From contig NZ_KK211189.1 of assembly GCF_000620845.1 (NCBI RefSeq), positions 1,751,662 to 1,815,661 of the forward strand: DNA of 64,000 nt, in the 5' to 3' direction. Origin of the DNA: Exiguobacterium marinum DSM 16307. GTDB lineage: Bacteria; Bacillota; Bacilli; Exiguobacteriales; Exiguobacteriaceae. Positions 42,218-52,654 of the stretch are shown here, piece by piece (within the stretch, counting starts at the first letter, position 1; each line of letters begins with the position of its first letter). The notes below the pieces were generated by a model. That model was not told where the DNA came from. It saw only the letters and a program-made list of their open reading frames with translations, and did not search any database. The position numbers were made by a program, and so were the translations under genes.

Positions 42218-43170
42218 CATGATGTCCAATTGTGGTGGATGAGCCATTCGTGAAGTTGATGCTGTAGCTCAGGATGGAGCGGTTCCCTGAGTTGTGAACG
42301 ATATTGTTTTTTCACGTCCAAAATACTCATCTCACCGTCGAAATGTTTCAACATATGGTCCATATCCTTAATCTTCTGTACCTCGATATGTTCCGCGTGA
42401 AGTGCGTCGAGCTCGTCTAGATGCTGGACGTCCGTTTGAACGTCCCGGTCCCCTGTCAGTGCGAGCGTCGGAATGTTCAACTGAACCAATCGTTCCCGAA
42501 ACGACTCGTTTGTGTAAGCAAGATGCTCCCGTAACCATTTGGCAGGAAATTTCATCAGCTGGATCCGCATCGTATCTTGATTCGTTGCTGTGACGCGCTC
42601 GAACAGTTTTTCTTGTTTCCCGATGACCGACTTCTCGTTCAAGCTAAGTCGAAGCAGCTTGCCCTTGATTCCTTTCGTACGTTTCACTTCTTCGAGCAAA
42701 GCATATGCCTGTTCCTGCATGCTCGTCTTCAAGGCGACACCGGCACCGGACAACAGGATGAGACCGGAAACGGATTCACGTTCGGCCGCGAGCGTTGCGA
42801 CGATGCATCCTTCACTATGACCGAGCAATAAAATGTCTTGTGAGACATGGTCATGAGATTTCAGATAACGTACGATAGCCGTCACGTCATCAACGAGTCC
42901 TGTCAGACCGACGCTACTTCGATTGCCGCCACTCTTGCCAACCCCACGTTTGTCATAGCGTAACGTGACGAATCCTTGTGTCGACAGCCATTCTGCTAAG
43001 TCTTTATACACATTCGACTTGAATCCGATCCCGTTTCCGTCCCGGTTCAATCCTCCCGTACCGCCGATGAGGACGATGGCTGGAAAGTTCGACTGATTCT
43101 GATTGGGTGACGTGAGGGTAGCAGCAATCATTGTTTCTCCTTGAATCAATACCTCTTCTTGTTTATACAT
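42217..43170 (-). CDS. Alpha/beta hydrolase (dienelactone hydrolase/peptidase S9-like)
   Basis: 317 residues from ATG 43170, after AAGGAGGAAG. Features IVLIGGTGGLNRDGNG (oxyanion), LRYDKRGVGKSGG, GHSEGCIVATLAAE (Ser), LTGDRDVQTD (Asp) and DMDHMLKHF (His), an arrangement seen in S9-like esterases. The first codons overlap the last ones of the HTH gene by eight bases, so it is cotranscribed with, and probably controlled by, that regulator. Confidence 0.86.
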   Translation of the reverse strand: MYKQEEVLIQGETMIAATLTSPNQNQSNFPAIVLIGGTGGLNRDGNGIGFKSNVYKDLAEWLSTQGFVTLRYDKRGVGKSGGNRSSVGLTGLVDDVTAIVRYLKSHDHVSQDILLLGHSEGCIVATLAAERESVSGLILLSGAGVALKTSMQEQAYALLEEVKRTKGIKGKLLRLSLNEKSVIGKQEKLFERVTATNQDTMRIQLMKFPAKWLREHLAYTNESFRERLVQLNIPTLALTGDRDVQTDVQHLDELDALHAEHIEVQKIKDMDHMLKHFDGEMSILDVKKQYRSQLREPLHPELQHQLHEWLIHHNWTS

Positions 43171-43720
43171 CTTCCGCTTCCTCCTTTTCTCCGACCGGCA
43201 TGACGGCATAGGAGAATTTTCGTAACGTCCGTTCTTCTGACGGTTCATGTTCGAGCATACTTTCTAATAGATCATAGAGACCTTTTAAGAATCGATCACT
43301 TTCAGAATCGGACAGATAAAGCGGGATACTTCGGAATCCAACTTTGTCTTTCTGAAGGTCAATCGAGTCGCGCTTCAGATAGTTCCCAAAATCCATGAGC
43401 AGTGACATCGTGAATGTATAACAGACCATGTACAGTTGTTCGCGGTCCTCTTTCTCCACAATCTTGTTGATGCTGGTCAACGGGTTGTTTTGAATCGCGT
43501 ACACCTTCTCATACACCCCGCGTACTTTGTTCTCGCTGACGACGGATAAGATTTCATCTTGTACCATCTTGTTGATATGGCGATAGAGGCTCGCCTGCGG
43601 TACATCAGGAAGTACTTTTGCCAAATCAGCGGTCGTCACTCCTTCATTCATCAGAACATGTTGAAAGATTTTCATGCGAATCGGGTTCAACAGGCTTTTT
43701 AAAACGTCTTGGTCCATCAT
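43163..43720 (-). CDS. HTH transcriptional regulator (ArsR-like winged helix)
   Basis: 185 residues. N-terminal ~80 residues form a winged helix: LLNPIRMKIFQHVLMNEGVTTADLA, then VPQASLYRHINKMVQDEIL and a wing with VYEKVYAI. The C-terminal ~100 residues are helical, without known domain, perhaps for ligand or dimer contacts. ATG 43720 is five bases from AGGTG. Two AT-rich palindromes directly upstream look like its operator. Cotranscribed with the downstream hydrolase. Confidence 0.8.
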   Translation of the reverse strand: MMDQDVLKSLLNPIRMKIFQHVLMNEGVTTADLAKVLPDVPQASLYRHINKMVQDEILSVVSENKVRGVYEKVYAIQNNPLTSINKIVEKEDREQLYMVCYTFTMSLLMDFGNYLKRDSIDLQKDKVGFRSIPLYLSDSESDRFLKGLYDLLESMLEHEPSEERTLRKFSYAVMPVGEKEEAEDV

Positions 43721-43743
43721 CTTCACCTCATTATTATCACATT

Positions 43744-43773
43744 TAATAATATTATTACTTATGATAATATCAT
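43744..43773. promoter_or_regulatory. Tandem palindromes upstream of the HTH gene
   Basis: TAATAATATTATTA (perfect 14-base palindrome) followed after three bases by ATGATA-ATATCAT. Placed 25-55 bases before the start of the regulator, where autoregulation would act. Confidence 0.45.
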
Positions 43774-43862
43774 GAGCCTGAATAGATGTCTATCTGTATC
43801 CAAAAAGTCATCAAGTTTGTGGTTACACTATCGTGAGGTGATGCATCTTCAAAAACACCATT

Positions 43863-43901
43863 AAAAAATCCTTCTCATTTTCCATAGAAAACAAAAAGGA
43901 T
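43863..43901 (-). terminator. Terminator of SDR gene
   Basis: Minus strand ATCCTT and AAGGAT with an inner TTTT/AAAA pairing, then TTTTTTAA. Confidence 0.6.
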
Positions 43902-43909
43902 GTGATTTA

Positions 43910-44734
43910 TTACTTCTTTTCAACGACACCTCGAACAATCGCGAAGAATAGACGGTTCGGAAGATAGCGCTTGAGCGCAATCAATAACCCTGCCTGTTTA
44001 CCCGATGGATAACGGAGTCGTTTCTTCCGTTCGGTCGCAGCGCGCCAAATCGTCTCGGCGACGACATCAGGTCCTTCGGCGTTCGCACCAGCGACGTTCG
44101 TGTTATGAAGTGCGACCTCCGTATAGTCATCATATACATCGAGCGGTTGGTCGCGAACGAGTTCTTGGGAACGACCGTAAAAGTCTGTCTTGATTGGTCC
44201 CGGTTCAATCAATTTCATGTTGATATTGAATGGTGCCAATTCGAACTGAAGCGATTCGATGAATCCTTCAATCGCCCATTTTGAACTGTGATACAAGCTG
44301 TAAATTGGGAATGTGATCTGTCCACCGACGGAGGAGACGGTCACAATCCGTCCGCTCCGCTGTTTGCGTAAGTATGGAAGTGCTGCCCGAATCACGTTCA
44401 TGACCCCGAAGACGTTCGTATCAAATTGCCGTTGAATCTGTTCCGGCGAGGCTTCCTCGAAAATCCCGACCGCACCGTACCCGGCATTGTTCAACAACAC
44501 ATCGATCGTTCCGTGATCCGAGACGATTTGTTCAAATGCCTCTCGAATACTCGTCTCGTTCGTCACATCTAGCTGATAGAGCGACACCCCTTTCAGATTA
44601 GACAACTCTTGATGATTCTCAGGTTGTCGCATCGTCGCAGCGACAGTCCAGCCTCGTTTGCTGAACAGTTCGACCGTTGCCCGGCCGATTCCGCTCGATG
44701 CTCCTGTGATGACAATGGTTTGTTTCTGATTCAT
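43910..44734 (-). CDS. Short-chain dehydrogenase/reductase
   Basis: 274 residues, intact classical SDR: cofactor loop VITGASSGIGRATVEL, DVLLNNAGYGAVG, Ser in VTVSSVGGQITFP, YHSSKWAIEGF (YxxxK) and LIEPGPIKTDF. Similar in length to retinol-dehydrogenase-like SDRs; substrate unknown. ATG 44734 is six bases after AAAGGGA. An 18-base inverted repeat just upstream is shared with the arsR-like gene, so this SDR is the probable target of that regulator. Confidence 0.88.
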   Translation of the reverse strand: MNQKQTIVITGASSGIGRATVELFSKRGWTVAATMRQPENHQELSNLKGVSLYQLDVTNETSIREAFEQIVSDHGTIDVLLNNAGYGAVGIFEEASPEQIQRQFDTNVFGVMNVIRAALPYLRKQRSGRIVTVSSVGGQITFPIYSLYHSSKWAIEGFIESLQFELAPFNINMKLIEPGPIKTDFYGRSQELVRDQPLDVYDDYTEVALHNTNVAGANAEGPDVVAETIWRAATERKKRLRYPSGKQAGLLIALKRYLPNRLFFAIVRGVVEKK

Positions 44735-44758
44735 GTTCATTCCCTTTTAATGTTTATA

Positions 44759-44776
44759 TGTTTAAACTTTTAAACG
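44759..44776 (-). promoter_or_regulatory. ArsR-type operator upstream of SDR gene
   Basis: CGTTTAAA-AG-TTTAAACA on the minus strand; differs by one base from the perfect repeat in front of the arsR-like gene. Confidence 0.68.
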
Positions 44777-44789
44777 TATTGGTGGAAAA

Positions 44790-44821
44790 GAAGCCTTTCT
44801 CTCTGTTTCCAAAAAGAAAGG
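44790..44821 (-). terminator. Terminator of arsR-like gene
   Basis: Minus strand CCTTTCTTTT...AGAGAAAGG stem followed by CTTCTTTTCC; modest. Confidence 0.5.
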
Positions 44822-45145
44822 TCAAAGGATGCATTCGTCTTCAATCGCTCGTGTCAGTGCCTTCAGCAGTCCGACCGCGTCCTCGAGCGTCAGGAAGTAA
44901 AAGTTCTCTGTCCCGACTTTCTCGGATGAGACGATGCCCGCTTGTCGCAACAGTTTAAGATGATGCGAGATGGCCGGTCGAGACAACTCGATCTTTTCAT
45001 CAATCTGATTGACGTTCAAGCGTTCATGTTTGGCGATCTCGACGATGATCCGTTGCCGATTGACATCGGCTAATACTTGGAACAGTGGGATCGCATCTTC
45101 AAATAAAGAAAGCGATAACTCGGGTGTTGTATCTGTTTGTTTCAT
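44822..45145 (-). CDS. ArsR/SmtB family repressor
   Basis: 107 residues. Winged helix with LADVNRQRIIVEIAKHERLNV, recognition helix in LSRPAISHHLKLLRQAGIVSS and wing VGTENFYFLT. No ELCVCDL metal site and only one Cys near the end, so it probably does not sense metals in the usual way. ATG 45145 lies eight bases from GGAG. A perfect CGTTTAAA-AG-TTTAAACG repeat sits at its promoter, and a near copy at the SDR promoter. Confidence 0.87.
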   Translation of the reverse strand: MKQTDTTPELSLSLFEDAIPLFQVLADVNRQRIIVEIAKHERLNVNQIDEKIELSRPAISHHLKLLRQAGIVSSEKVGTENFYFLTLEDAVGLLKALTRAIEDECIL

Positions 45146-45156
45146 ATTCATCACTC

Positions 45157-45174
45157 CGTTTAAAAGTTTAAACG
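45157..45174 (-). promoter_or_regulatory. ArsR-type operator upstream of arsR-like gene
   Basis: Perfect inverted repeat CGTTTAAA-AG-TTTAAACG, 12 bases before the start codon and touching the ribosome site; suits autorepression. Confidence 0.7.
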
Positions 45175-45214
45175 TTTAATCCTACATTTAGAATACTAGG
45201 TGATCCGCCTTCTG

Positions 45215-46024
45215 TCAACGAAGTTGTTCGTAGACTTCCCGAAGAATACTTGAAATCATATGCCTGGAGTCATAATCCCGCTTGGAGATTTTGACGAGCG
45301 GTGACGGATCAGGGAAGAGATGGGCGTTGATATCGTCAATCGTATAGCCCGCAGCCGTTTTCGTGATCACGTCATCGGTCAAGCGTTCTAGGTAGTCAAG
45401 CTTTTTAGTCAATTGCGCCCTCCCCTGTTCGAGACGCCCGGCATGTTGGCAGTATACTTCCTCGAAATCAAGTGTCAGGACACGCTTGAGCGAACGGATC
45501 TGTTCAGGGACCGACTCCTCTGGAATCATCACTTTCGGATACGGATGGACGAACAAATCACCTGAGAACAGTCGACCGTTCTCCTCATCGTATAAGACGA
45601 CGTGATTCGGTTCATGGCCGGGTGTATGGATCACCTCATAGGAATGATGTTCTGACGTGATTTGATTGTCATGATAGGGGATTGGTTGAAACGGTTCCGG
45701 GTCACCGGAGAAGCGCGCCCGGTAATCCGGGATGTCTAGTCCCGTTCGGCACATTTCCAATGCGGATTCACGTATGTAGATCGGTACCCTGTACGTTTGA
45801 TCAAGCCAAGCTGCCGTTCCGATATGGTCTTCGTGAGGGTGTGTGATACTGACAAGGTCGATTGGGACCGATTCATAAAACGATTGGAGAGACGGTAGCA
45901 TCGTCCGTGTCCCCGTATCGATGATCATGCCGTCGATGTAATACACATACATCGACATTTCGAATGGACCGTTCTTTACTTTGGCACTAACGGCCGTCAC
46001 CGGTCCATGTTGTTTCACTTCCAT
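45215..46024 (-). CDS. MBL-fold metallo-hydrolase
   Basis: 269 residues with ITHPHEDHIGTAAWL (HxHxDH), TPGHEPNHVVLYD, LFSGDLFVHP and VYCQHAGRLEQG, a full two-metal set. The C-terminal ~60 residues (KKLDYLERLTDDVI...) form a helical tail as in the MBL proteins acting on lactones or quinolones. Substrate unknown. ATG 46024 follows AGGAGGGAAG; eight further upstream codons lack a ribosome site. Confidence 0.87.
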   Translation of the reverse strand: MEVKQHGPVTAVSAKVKNGPFEMSMYVYYIDGMIIDTGTRTMLPSLQSFYESVPIDLVSITHPHEDHIGTAAWLDQTYRVPIYIRESALEMCRTGLDIPDYRARFSGDPEPFQPIPYHDNQITSEHHSYEVIHTPGHEPNHVVLYDEENGRLFSGDLFVHPYPKVMIPEESVPEQIRSLKRVLTLDFEEVYCQHAGRLEQGRAQLTKKLDYLERLTDDVITKTAAGYTIDDINAHLFPDPSPLVKISKRDYDSRHMISSILREVYEQLR

Positions 46025-46062
46025 CAGGCTTCCCTCCTGGATCGTCATTTTCTACATTATAA

Positions 46063-46105
46063 CGAAAATAAGCAAAGACCTGCAGACATTTCACAGTTCT
46101 TTGCT
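46063..46105 (-). terminator. Terminator of 6-phospho-beta-glucosidase gene
   Basis: AGCAAAGA and TCTTTGCT with an inner partial stem; TTATTTTCG follows on the minus strand. Confidence 0.65.
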
Positions 46106-46113
46106 CATCTTAT

Positions 46114-48398
<2,285 letters not shown>

Positions 48399-48400
48399 AG

Positions 48401-48433
48401 AAACCCCTCATGCGTGCATGAGGGGTTGTTTGT
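48401..48433 (+). terminator. Terminator after GntR gene
   Basis: AACCCCTCATG and CATGAGGGGTT around CGTG, then GTTTGT. Confidence 0.8.
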
Positions 48434-48446
48434 CGCGAGATGAATA

Positions 48447-48908
48447 TCACTTCACGACGGGGAAATTAACCTGTTCGACCCAATCGTCAATGAACCGACG
48501 TTGATGTTGATGTAATCGCGGTAGGTCTTCTCTTGAGAAAAATCGATGTTCGTGACTTTCGTCTGTCAATTGAGCGATTTCTCCTGAGAATGAATGGGTG
48601 TAAAAGATGACTTGAACACTATAGACGCGATCACCGTTTTCATAAGTGGCATATCCCTCATCACCAGAATAGATTCCGAACAGTTTCAAATTATCCACGG
48701 AGAGCCCCGTCTCTTCGAGAGTTTCACGGATGGCTGTCTCTTCAAATGATTCCCCAGGCTCCATAACGCCACCAGGGATTCCCCAAACGCGATGATCTTT
48801 TCGGTGTTGCAATAGAATTTGATTGTCCTGTTCGATGAGGACTCCACATCCTATAGTGATTAATAGATTCGATCCGATTAATTGACGCATATGTTGTATG
48901 TAACTCAC
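48447..48908 (-). CDS. Nudix hydrolase
   Basis: 153 residues with a complete Nudix box, GGVMEPGESFEETAIRETLEETG in consensus order (G-x5-E-x7-RE-x2-EE-x-G; shown from GGVMEPGE and RETLEETG). The pattern ILLQHRKDHRVWGIPGG is common in MutT-type nucleotide hydrolases. Substrate unknown. GTG start seven bases after AGAGGGG. Next to the unknown gene block upstream but separated by a small gap. Confidence 0.88.
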   Translation of the reverse strand: MSYIQHMRQLIGSNLLITIGCGVLIEQDNQILLQHRKDHRVWGIPGGVMEPGESFEETAIRETLEETGLSVDNLKLFGIYSGDEGYATYENGDRVYSVQVIFYTHSFSGEIAQLTDESHEHRFFSREDLPRLHQHQRRFIDDWVEQVNFPVVK

Positions 48909-48933
48909 TACACTACCCCTCTGTATTTAGAAT

Positions 48934-49647
48934 TCAAAAAATCTTGATATCCCCATTCACATGATCAATGAAAGAGTACGTATCGTCAGCATCATGTGCG
49001 AGTATGAAATTTCCTAGTATATTTGGATGAAATTCAGTAGTAAACGTATCAAATGTCTGCTCGTATGTCGGATATGAAAGGGACTGCCACACATTCTTCG
49101 CCTTCGGAACTTGAAGCTGAGGCAATAATTCCTCTTCAATCAATCCTCTCCAGTCTGGGTTATGCAACGTGAAGCGATAAACGTTCTCACGAGGACCGTA
49201 CGTTCCACCTAAACCAAACGCCAATTTGATGGGAAACGCGCCTCTAACCACATGTTCAAAGAATGTCTCGATTTGGACAATACCAGCTGTCACGACATGT
49301 CTCACTTGGTTTCCTTGAAGCGTCAACCCGTCTTCGTAATAACTTACGACCCAATCTCCTCCTATATAGAGGACAAGCACCTCATACAGAGAGAGAGTTA
49401 GTTCCGATTCTAATGTCTCAAGATTCTTGATGATTTTGGTCGTCACATGCTTTTCTTGCCGTTCAAAAGAGAAGCGTTGTTTTCTCGTAGCTTTCACAGT
49501 CCGTTTCCGTTCAATGCGCAATGGAAAGTCCTCATTCTTCAGATGTCGAAAAATCAATCGGTTTGCTTCTCCTTCTTTCAGTGCATGACTCGGTATGATC
49601 ACTATTTCTAAAGGTCCATGTTGATTGTATAAGTCTTTTGACATCAT
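48934..49647 (-). CDS. Hypothetical protein, 237 aa
   Basis: Soluble, no signal peptide. Visible text: GPLEIVIIPSHALKEGEANRLIF, basic patch RIERKRTVKATRKQR, then VLVLYIGGDWVVSYYEDGLTL and FGLGGTYGPRENVYRFTLHNPDW. I do not recognise a family. Its ATG overlaps the stop of the upstream secreted-protein gene (ATGA), so the two are coupled. Confidence 0.62.
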   Translation of the reverse strand: MMSKDLYNQHGPLEIVIIPSHALKEGEANRLIFRHLKNEDFPLRIERKRTVKATRKQRFSFERQEKHVTTKIIKNLETLESELTLSLYEVLVLYIGGDWVVSYYEDGLTLQGNQVRHVVTAGIVQIETFFEHVVRGAFPIKLAFGLGGTYGPRENVYRFTLHNPDWRGLIEEELLPQLQVPKAKNVWQSLSYPTYEQTFDTFTTEFHPNILGNFILAHDADDTYSFIDHVNGDIKIF

Positions 49648-50366
49648 GCTGTTTTTCGTCTCTTGAGGAACCAATATCCGAATGGAAACATCGCTAACAC
49701 CGCAAAGCCAATCAATCGATTGAGGCTCGATGTTGGATTGTTTGATTTTGCTTCATCCGAATAGTCACCCGCGCCACCCATCATCCCTTCTTCAGCAGAT
49801 TCCTCGAGACTTGCATGCTCTTCAATCAATAAGGTTTGGAAGTCCTTCGTTGAAATTGCATCCCCGCTGACCATCTGTTTTGAGTAGGTTGTCAGTGCCG
49901 TCAACATGCCCCCGTCATAATCAAACCACGCGGACTTTTCTGTGTATTTCACGAGATCGCCTTGTACGTCTATCAACGCTTTTGGGGTTTCTTTATCTGA
50001 ACCGAACGTTGAGAACGCATATGTACCCGCTGATTGTTCATACGTTCCGATCACGTTGACCGGTTCATCATCTTGAAAGACGGTCGCTACATATTCTTTT
50101 TTAGGGACGAACGTGCACGTTTCCCCCGTTTTGTAGCAAGAGGTTGACGGGATATACGTCTCTAACAACGGACCGAACGTGATGTTCTCGCTGTCGGTCA
50201 TATGATAGTAAGTCGGGTCGTCCCCTCGAATATGATCCATCACAATGTCATAAAAATATGCATCCGCAAATCCTTCCGGCGAAGATTCTGTCATCTCGGC
50301 TGATACGGTCGTCGTGCTTGCAAGCAGTCCGGCACAACATATGAGTAAGCTCGTCATTCGTTGCAT
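49644..50366 (-). CDS. Hypothetical exported protein with C-terminal membrane anchor
   Basis: 240 residues: signal peptide MQRMTSLLICCAGLLASTTTVSA, an extracellular domain with a Cys pair (TSCYKTGETCTF) and aromatic-rich strands, an acidic low-complexity stretch (EEHASLEESAEEGMMGGAGDYSD, in part), then helix LIGFAVLAMFPFGYWFL and the basic tail KRRKTA. No LPxTG motif precedes the helix, so it is a type I membrane protein rather than a sortase substrate. AAAGGAG before ATG. Function unknown. Confidence 0.7.
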   Translation of the reverse strand: MQRMTSLLICCAGLLASTTTVSAEMTESSPEGFADAYFYDIVMDHIRGDDPTYYHMTDSENITFGPLLETYIPSTSCYKTGETCTFVPKKEYVATVFQDDEPVNVIGTYEQSAGTYAFSTFGSDKETPKALIDVQGDLVKYTEKSAWFDYDGGMLTALTTYSKQMVSGDAISTKDFQTLLIEEHASLEESAEEGMMGGAGDYSDEAKSNNPTSSLNRLIGFAVLAMFPFGYWFLKRRKTA

Positions 50367-50551
50367 GTGTTTCTCCTTTCATCACCCTGAAGATTTCAGC
50401 AGCATCGCGTGATTGATGTGAATCAATTCGGCGTGCGGCTGTTTGTGACGACTGACATATGAAGTAAAACATGATGACGCAACAAACGCGTTCGATCCAT
50501 GAATCATCGCCAGTCGGACGAGAATGAGCCGTAATTGTTTTCTTCCTCCTC

Positions 50552-50722
50552 CTAATAACTTTCGTTTGTCATGACAGTCAGTGACCAAATCGCAATGCCG
50601 CTCCCTGAGATATCTATTGATGAATAGTAACGATAGCCTAGTTGACCGAAATAGGAGATGAAGGCGACCATTAGCAAGGAGAATAGAATTCCTGATACAA
50701 AGATTGTCTTGGCTTGCTTCAT
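50552..50722 (-). CDS. Possible small membrane protein, 56 aa
   Basis: Starts MKQAKTIFVSGILFSLLMVAF, a basic N-terminus plus one hydrophobic helix, then a short polar part ending VMTNESY and TAG. It precedes the exported protein gene in the same direction, about 190 bases apart. No good ribosome site is seen. Between it and the next gene the frames look degenerate, so this could be the start of a longer broken gene. Confidence 0.4.
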   Translation of the reverse strand: MKQAKTIFVSGILFSLLMVAFISYFGQLGYRYYSSIDISGSGIAIWSLTVMTNESY

Positions 50723-50858
50723 TGATGTTTCCGTTTATGTATATTCGATTTCATCTCAAGTGACGGTTCCCCTCATAAATTTAATCCTTTATTTGGAAAT
50801 AGGATTAAAAATATTATACCATGCACCTTAACGGAATATTCAGTTATTTACCGACGAA

Positions 50859-50887
50859 TAAAAAAATGTCCGTTCATTGAACGAGCA
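50859..50887 (-). terminator. Terminator of the truncated gene remnant
   Basis: Minus strand CTCGTTCA-ATGAACGGAC stem followed by ATTTTTTTA. Confidence 0.6.
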
Positions 50888-50899
50888 TCCACACTTCTC

Positions 50900-51073
50900 T
50901 TACTTCATCATCTTCACCAAACTTCCACTCTTCAAATCCACATACGCATACATCCTGGTCACTTCGAATGCCCCATTTAGTGATGAATGTTCTTTATTGA
51001 GGGATTGGAATCCATTTTTGACTGAGGAGTCACGAATTACAGCGATTATAGCATGAACCGTCTCATTCGATTC
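50900..51073 (-). pseudogene. 3' remnant of a gene (57 codons left), perhaps a thioesterase
   Basis: An open minus-strand frame without start codon reads ESNETVHAIIAVIRD near its beginning and EVTRMYAYVDLKSGSLVKM at its end, then TAA and a terminator. The protein-like text plus intact terminator suggests the tail of a once longer gene whose 5' part is lost. The YAYVD.KSG..VK ending is like the last strand of hotdog thioesterases, but this is a weak guess. The remaining 136 bases up to 50858 are AT-rich and show nothing else. Confidence 0.4.
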
Positions 51074-51075
51074 TT

Positions 51076-51110
51076 ATAAAAAGGGCACCGTTCGTGATGA
51101 ACGATGCCGT
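51076..51110 (-). terminator. Terminator of the purine permease gene
   Basis: GGCATCGTTC and GAACGGTGCC around ATCAC on the minus strand, then CTTTTTATAAG. Confidence 0.85.
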
Positions 51111-51118
51111 GCGTGTCT

Positions 51119-52381
51119 CTATAACCAGACTGGTAATGAGAAGAAAACTAAGAACAATACGGTCAAGACACCGACGACCGGACTGAGTGACCGGTAGCCC
51201 TTCTTGAACAAAACAATCATCGTGTATGCGATGAACCCGAGACCGATCCCATCGACGATGGAATATGTGAACGGGATCATGATGATGACGAGAATCGCCG
51301 GGAAGGCATGCTCCCAGTTATCGAGAGGCAAATGCTTCACGTTTTGGAACATCATCATGCCGATGATAATCAACACCGGTGCAATCGCCGTCACAGGGAT
51401 GATTGCAAAGAGTGGTAGCAATATGAGCGATACCACATACAATCCAGACGTGACGAATGAAGCAATCCCGCCTCGTGCACCGACCGAGATCCCGGCAGCC
51501 ACTTCGACTGTTGAGACAGTTGGGCTTGACCCGAACATGGCCCCGGCCATCGTCGACAAACCTTGTGCGACGAGACCTTTCGGCGCCTCTTCTTCTTTGC
51601 CGATTGCCCGTGTCTGATTCTGGATCAAGCTGATGTTTTCAATCAACAAGACGAGCGTCAGTACACCGACCGCGACCAAGAAGAGCGGAGACGCAGATTC
51701 CGCGAACGAGATGTTTCCGAATACCGTGCCGAATGACTCGAAAAATGGTGTCAATGCGAAGCTTCCCGTCCATTCTAGTGTTCCCATCACGGCACTAAGT
51801 CCGACACCGAAACCGATCGTCCAAAGGAAGCTGCTCGGTCCCATCTTCAAGAACAGCAAGATGGCGACGAAGAGTGATAAAAAGGCCACCTGGACGTTAC
51901 GCTCACCGAGGTCACCGATGTGGAGCAATGCCCCACCCCCGCCTGAGACGATTCCAGCCGCCTCGAGACCAATCAAGATGAGGAAGAGGCCGAGACCGAC
52001 CGTCAATCCGTCATGAATGATTGGTGGAAAGGCGTTCGCCAATTTCCTCGCCACTTTGGTCACCGTCAACAATACGACGAGTACACCTGAGACGAACGAG
52101 ACGGCGAGCGCACTTTGCCAGCTCAAGCCCATCTGCAAGACGAGCGTGTACGTGAAGAGCGCGTTAATCCCCATCCCCGGTAACAAGAGCAGCGGAAGAT
52201 TGAAGAATCCCGCAATCAACGTCCCGATGATGCTTGTCAAAATCGCTCCGACGAGCGCCCCTTCGAACGGGAGTCCGGCTTGTGTCAAAATTGCCGCATG
52301 CACGGCCGGGATGTATGCTGTCGCCAGGAAGTTCAGCACGCCCCCGTATGTTTCTGTTTTCCATTCTGTTTGTTTTGCCAT
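51119..52381 (-). CDS. NCS2 purine permease (AzgA/PbuG-like)
   Basis: 420 residues, 12-14 helices. Landmarks: ETYGGVLNFLATAYIPAVHAAIL (AzgA branch), LLLLPGMGINALFTYTLV, HDGLTVGLGLFLILIGLEAAG, GSSPTVSTVEVAAGISVGARGG and MMMFQNVKHLPLDNWEHAFPA. This branch carries adenine, guanine or hypoxanthine with protons. ATG 52381 ten bases after AAAGG. No purine riboswitch core is visible in the leader. A 10-base palindrome GTGTATACAC lies just after the -10. Confidence 0.9.
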   Translation of the reverse strand: MAKQTEWKTETYGGVLNFLATAYIPAVHAAILTQAGLPFEGALVGAILTSIIGTLIAGFFNLPLLLLPGMGINALFTYTLVLQMGLSWQSALAVSFVSGVLVVLLTVTKVARKLANAFPPIIHDGLTVGLGLFLILIGLEAAGIVSGGGGALLHIGDLGERNVQVAFLSLFVAILLFLKMGPSSFLWTIGFGVGLSAVMGTLEWTGSFALTPFFESFGTVFGNISFAESASPLFLVAVGVLTLVLLIENISLIQNQTRAIGKEEEAPKGLVAQGLSTMAGAMFGSSPTVSTVEVAAGISVGARGGIASFVTSGLYVVSLILLPLFAIIPVTAIAPVLIIIGMMMFQNVKHLPLDNWEHAFPAILVIIMIPFTYSIVDGIGLGFIAYTMIVLFKKGYRSLSPVVGVLTVLFLVFFSLPVWL

Positions 52382-52435
52382 AGGAATCAATCCTTTATTG
52401 GCACCCTCACCCACCCGTGTATACACACGAAATTG

Positions 52436-52465
52436 ATTATATCCTGTCAGACATCTAACAAGCAA
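52436..52465 (-). promoter_or_regulatory. Promoter of the purine permease
   Basis: Minus strand TTGCTT (52460-52465), 18 bases, TATAAT (52436-52441). The palindrome GTGTATACAC at 52417-52426 sits close to the expected transcript start and may be an operator. Confidence 0.6.
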
Positions 52466-52541
52466 GAGCGATTCGACTCAATTCCTTCTTTGGACCCATT
52501 CATGAGACCAATTCCATCAAAAGATTCATTTTGAAAAACAA

Positions 52542-52553
52542 GAACGTTTGTTC
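52542..52553 (+). promoter_or_regulatory. LexA (SOS) box-like site upstream of the small toxin gene
   Basis: GAAC-GTTT-GTTC, a perfect inverted repeat that satisfies the core of the Gram-positive LexA box (CGAAC-N4-GTTCG); only the outer C and G differ. It is 34 bases before an extended -10. Confidence 0.5.
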
Positions 52554-52583
52554 TTATTTTTAACGTCATTTTACGAACAAATC

Positions 52584-52592
52584 TGTTATAAT
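52584..52592 (+). promoter_or_regulatory. Extended -10 promoter of the small toxin mRNA
   Basis: TG-T-TATAAT; transcription would start near 52599. No good -35 is visible, as is allowed with an extended -10. Confidence 0.62.
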
Positions 52593-52654
52593 GAAGGGGC
52601 AGGTTAACGCAGCAATAGTGGGGTCAGCCGCCAAGTCCACAATGGAGGAAGGCG

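Noticed and set aside
50382-50588. 68-codon minus-strand ORF before the exported protein gene
   Set aside because: No family text, no ribosome site at its start, and competing degenerate frames; more likely decayed sequence.
52382-52480. Purine riboswitch before the NCS2 permease
   Set aside because: The conserved loop and junction bases of purine aptamers are not found in the leader; only a promoter and a short palindrome are seen.
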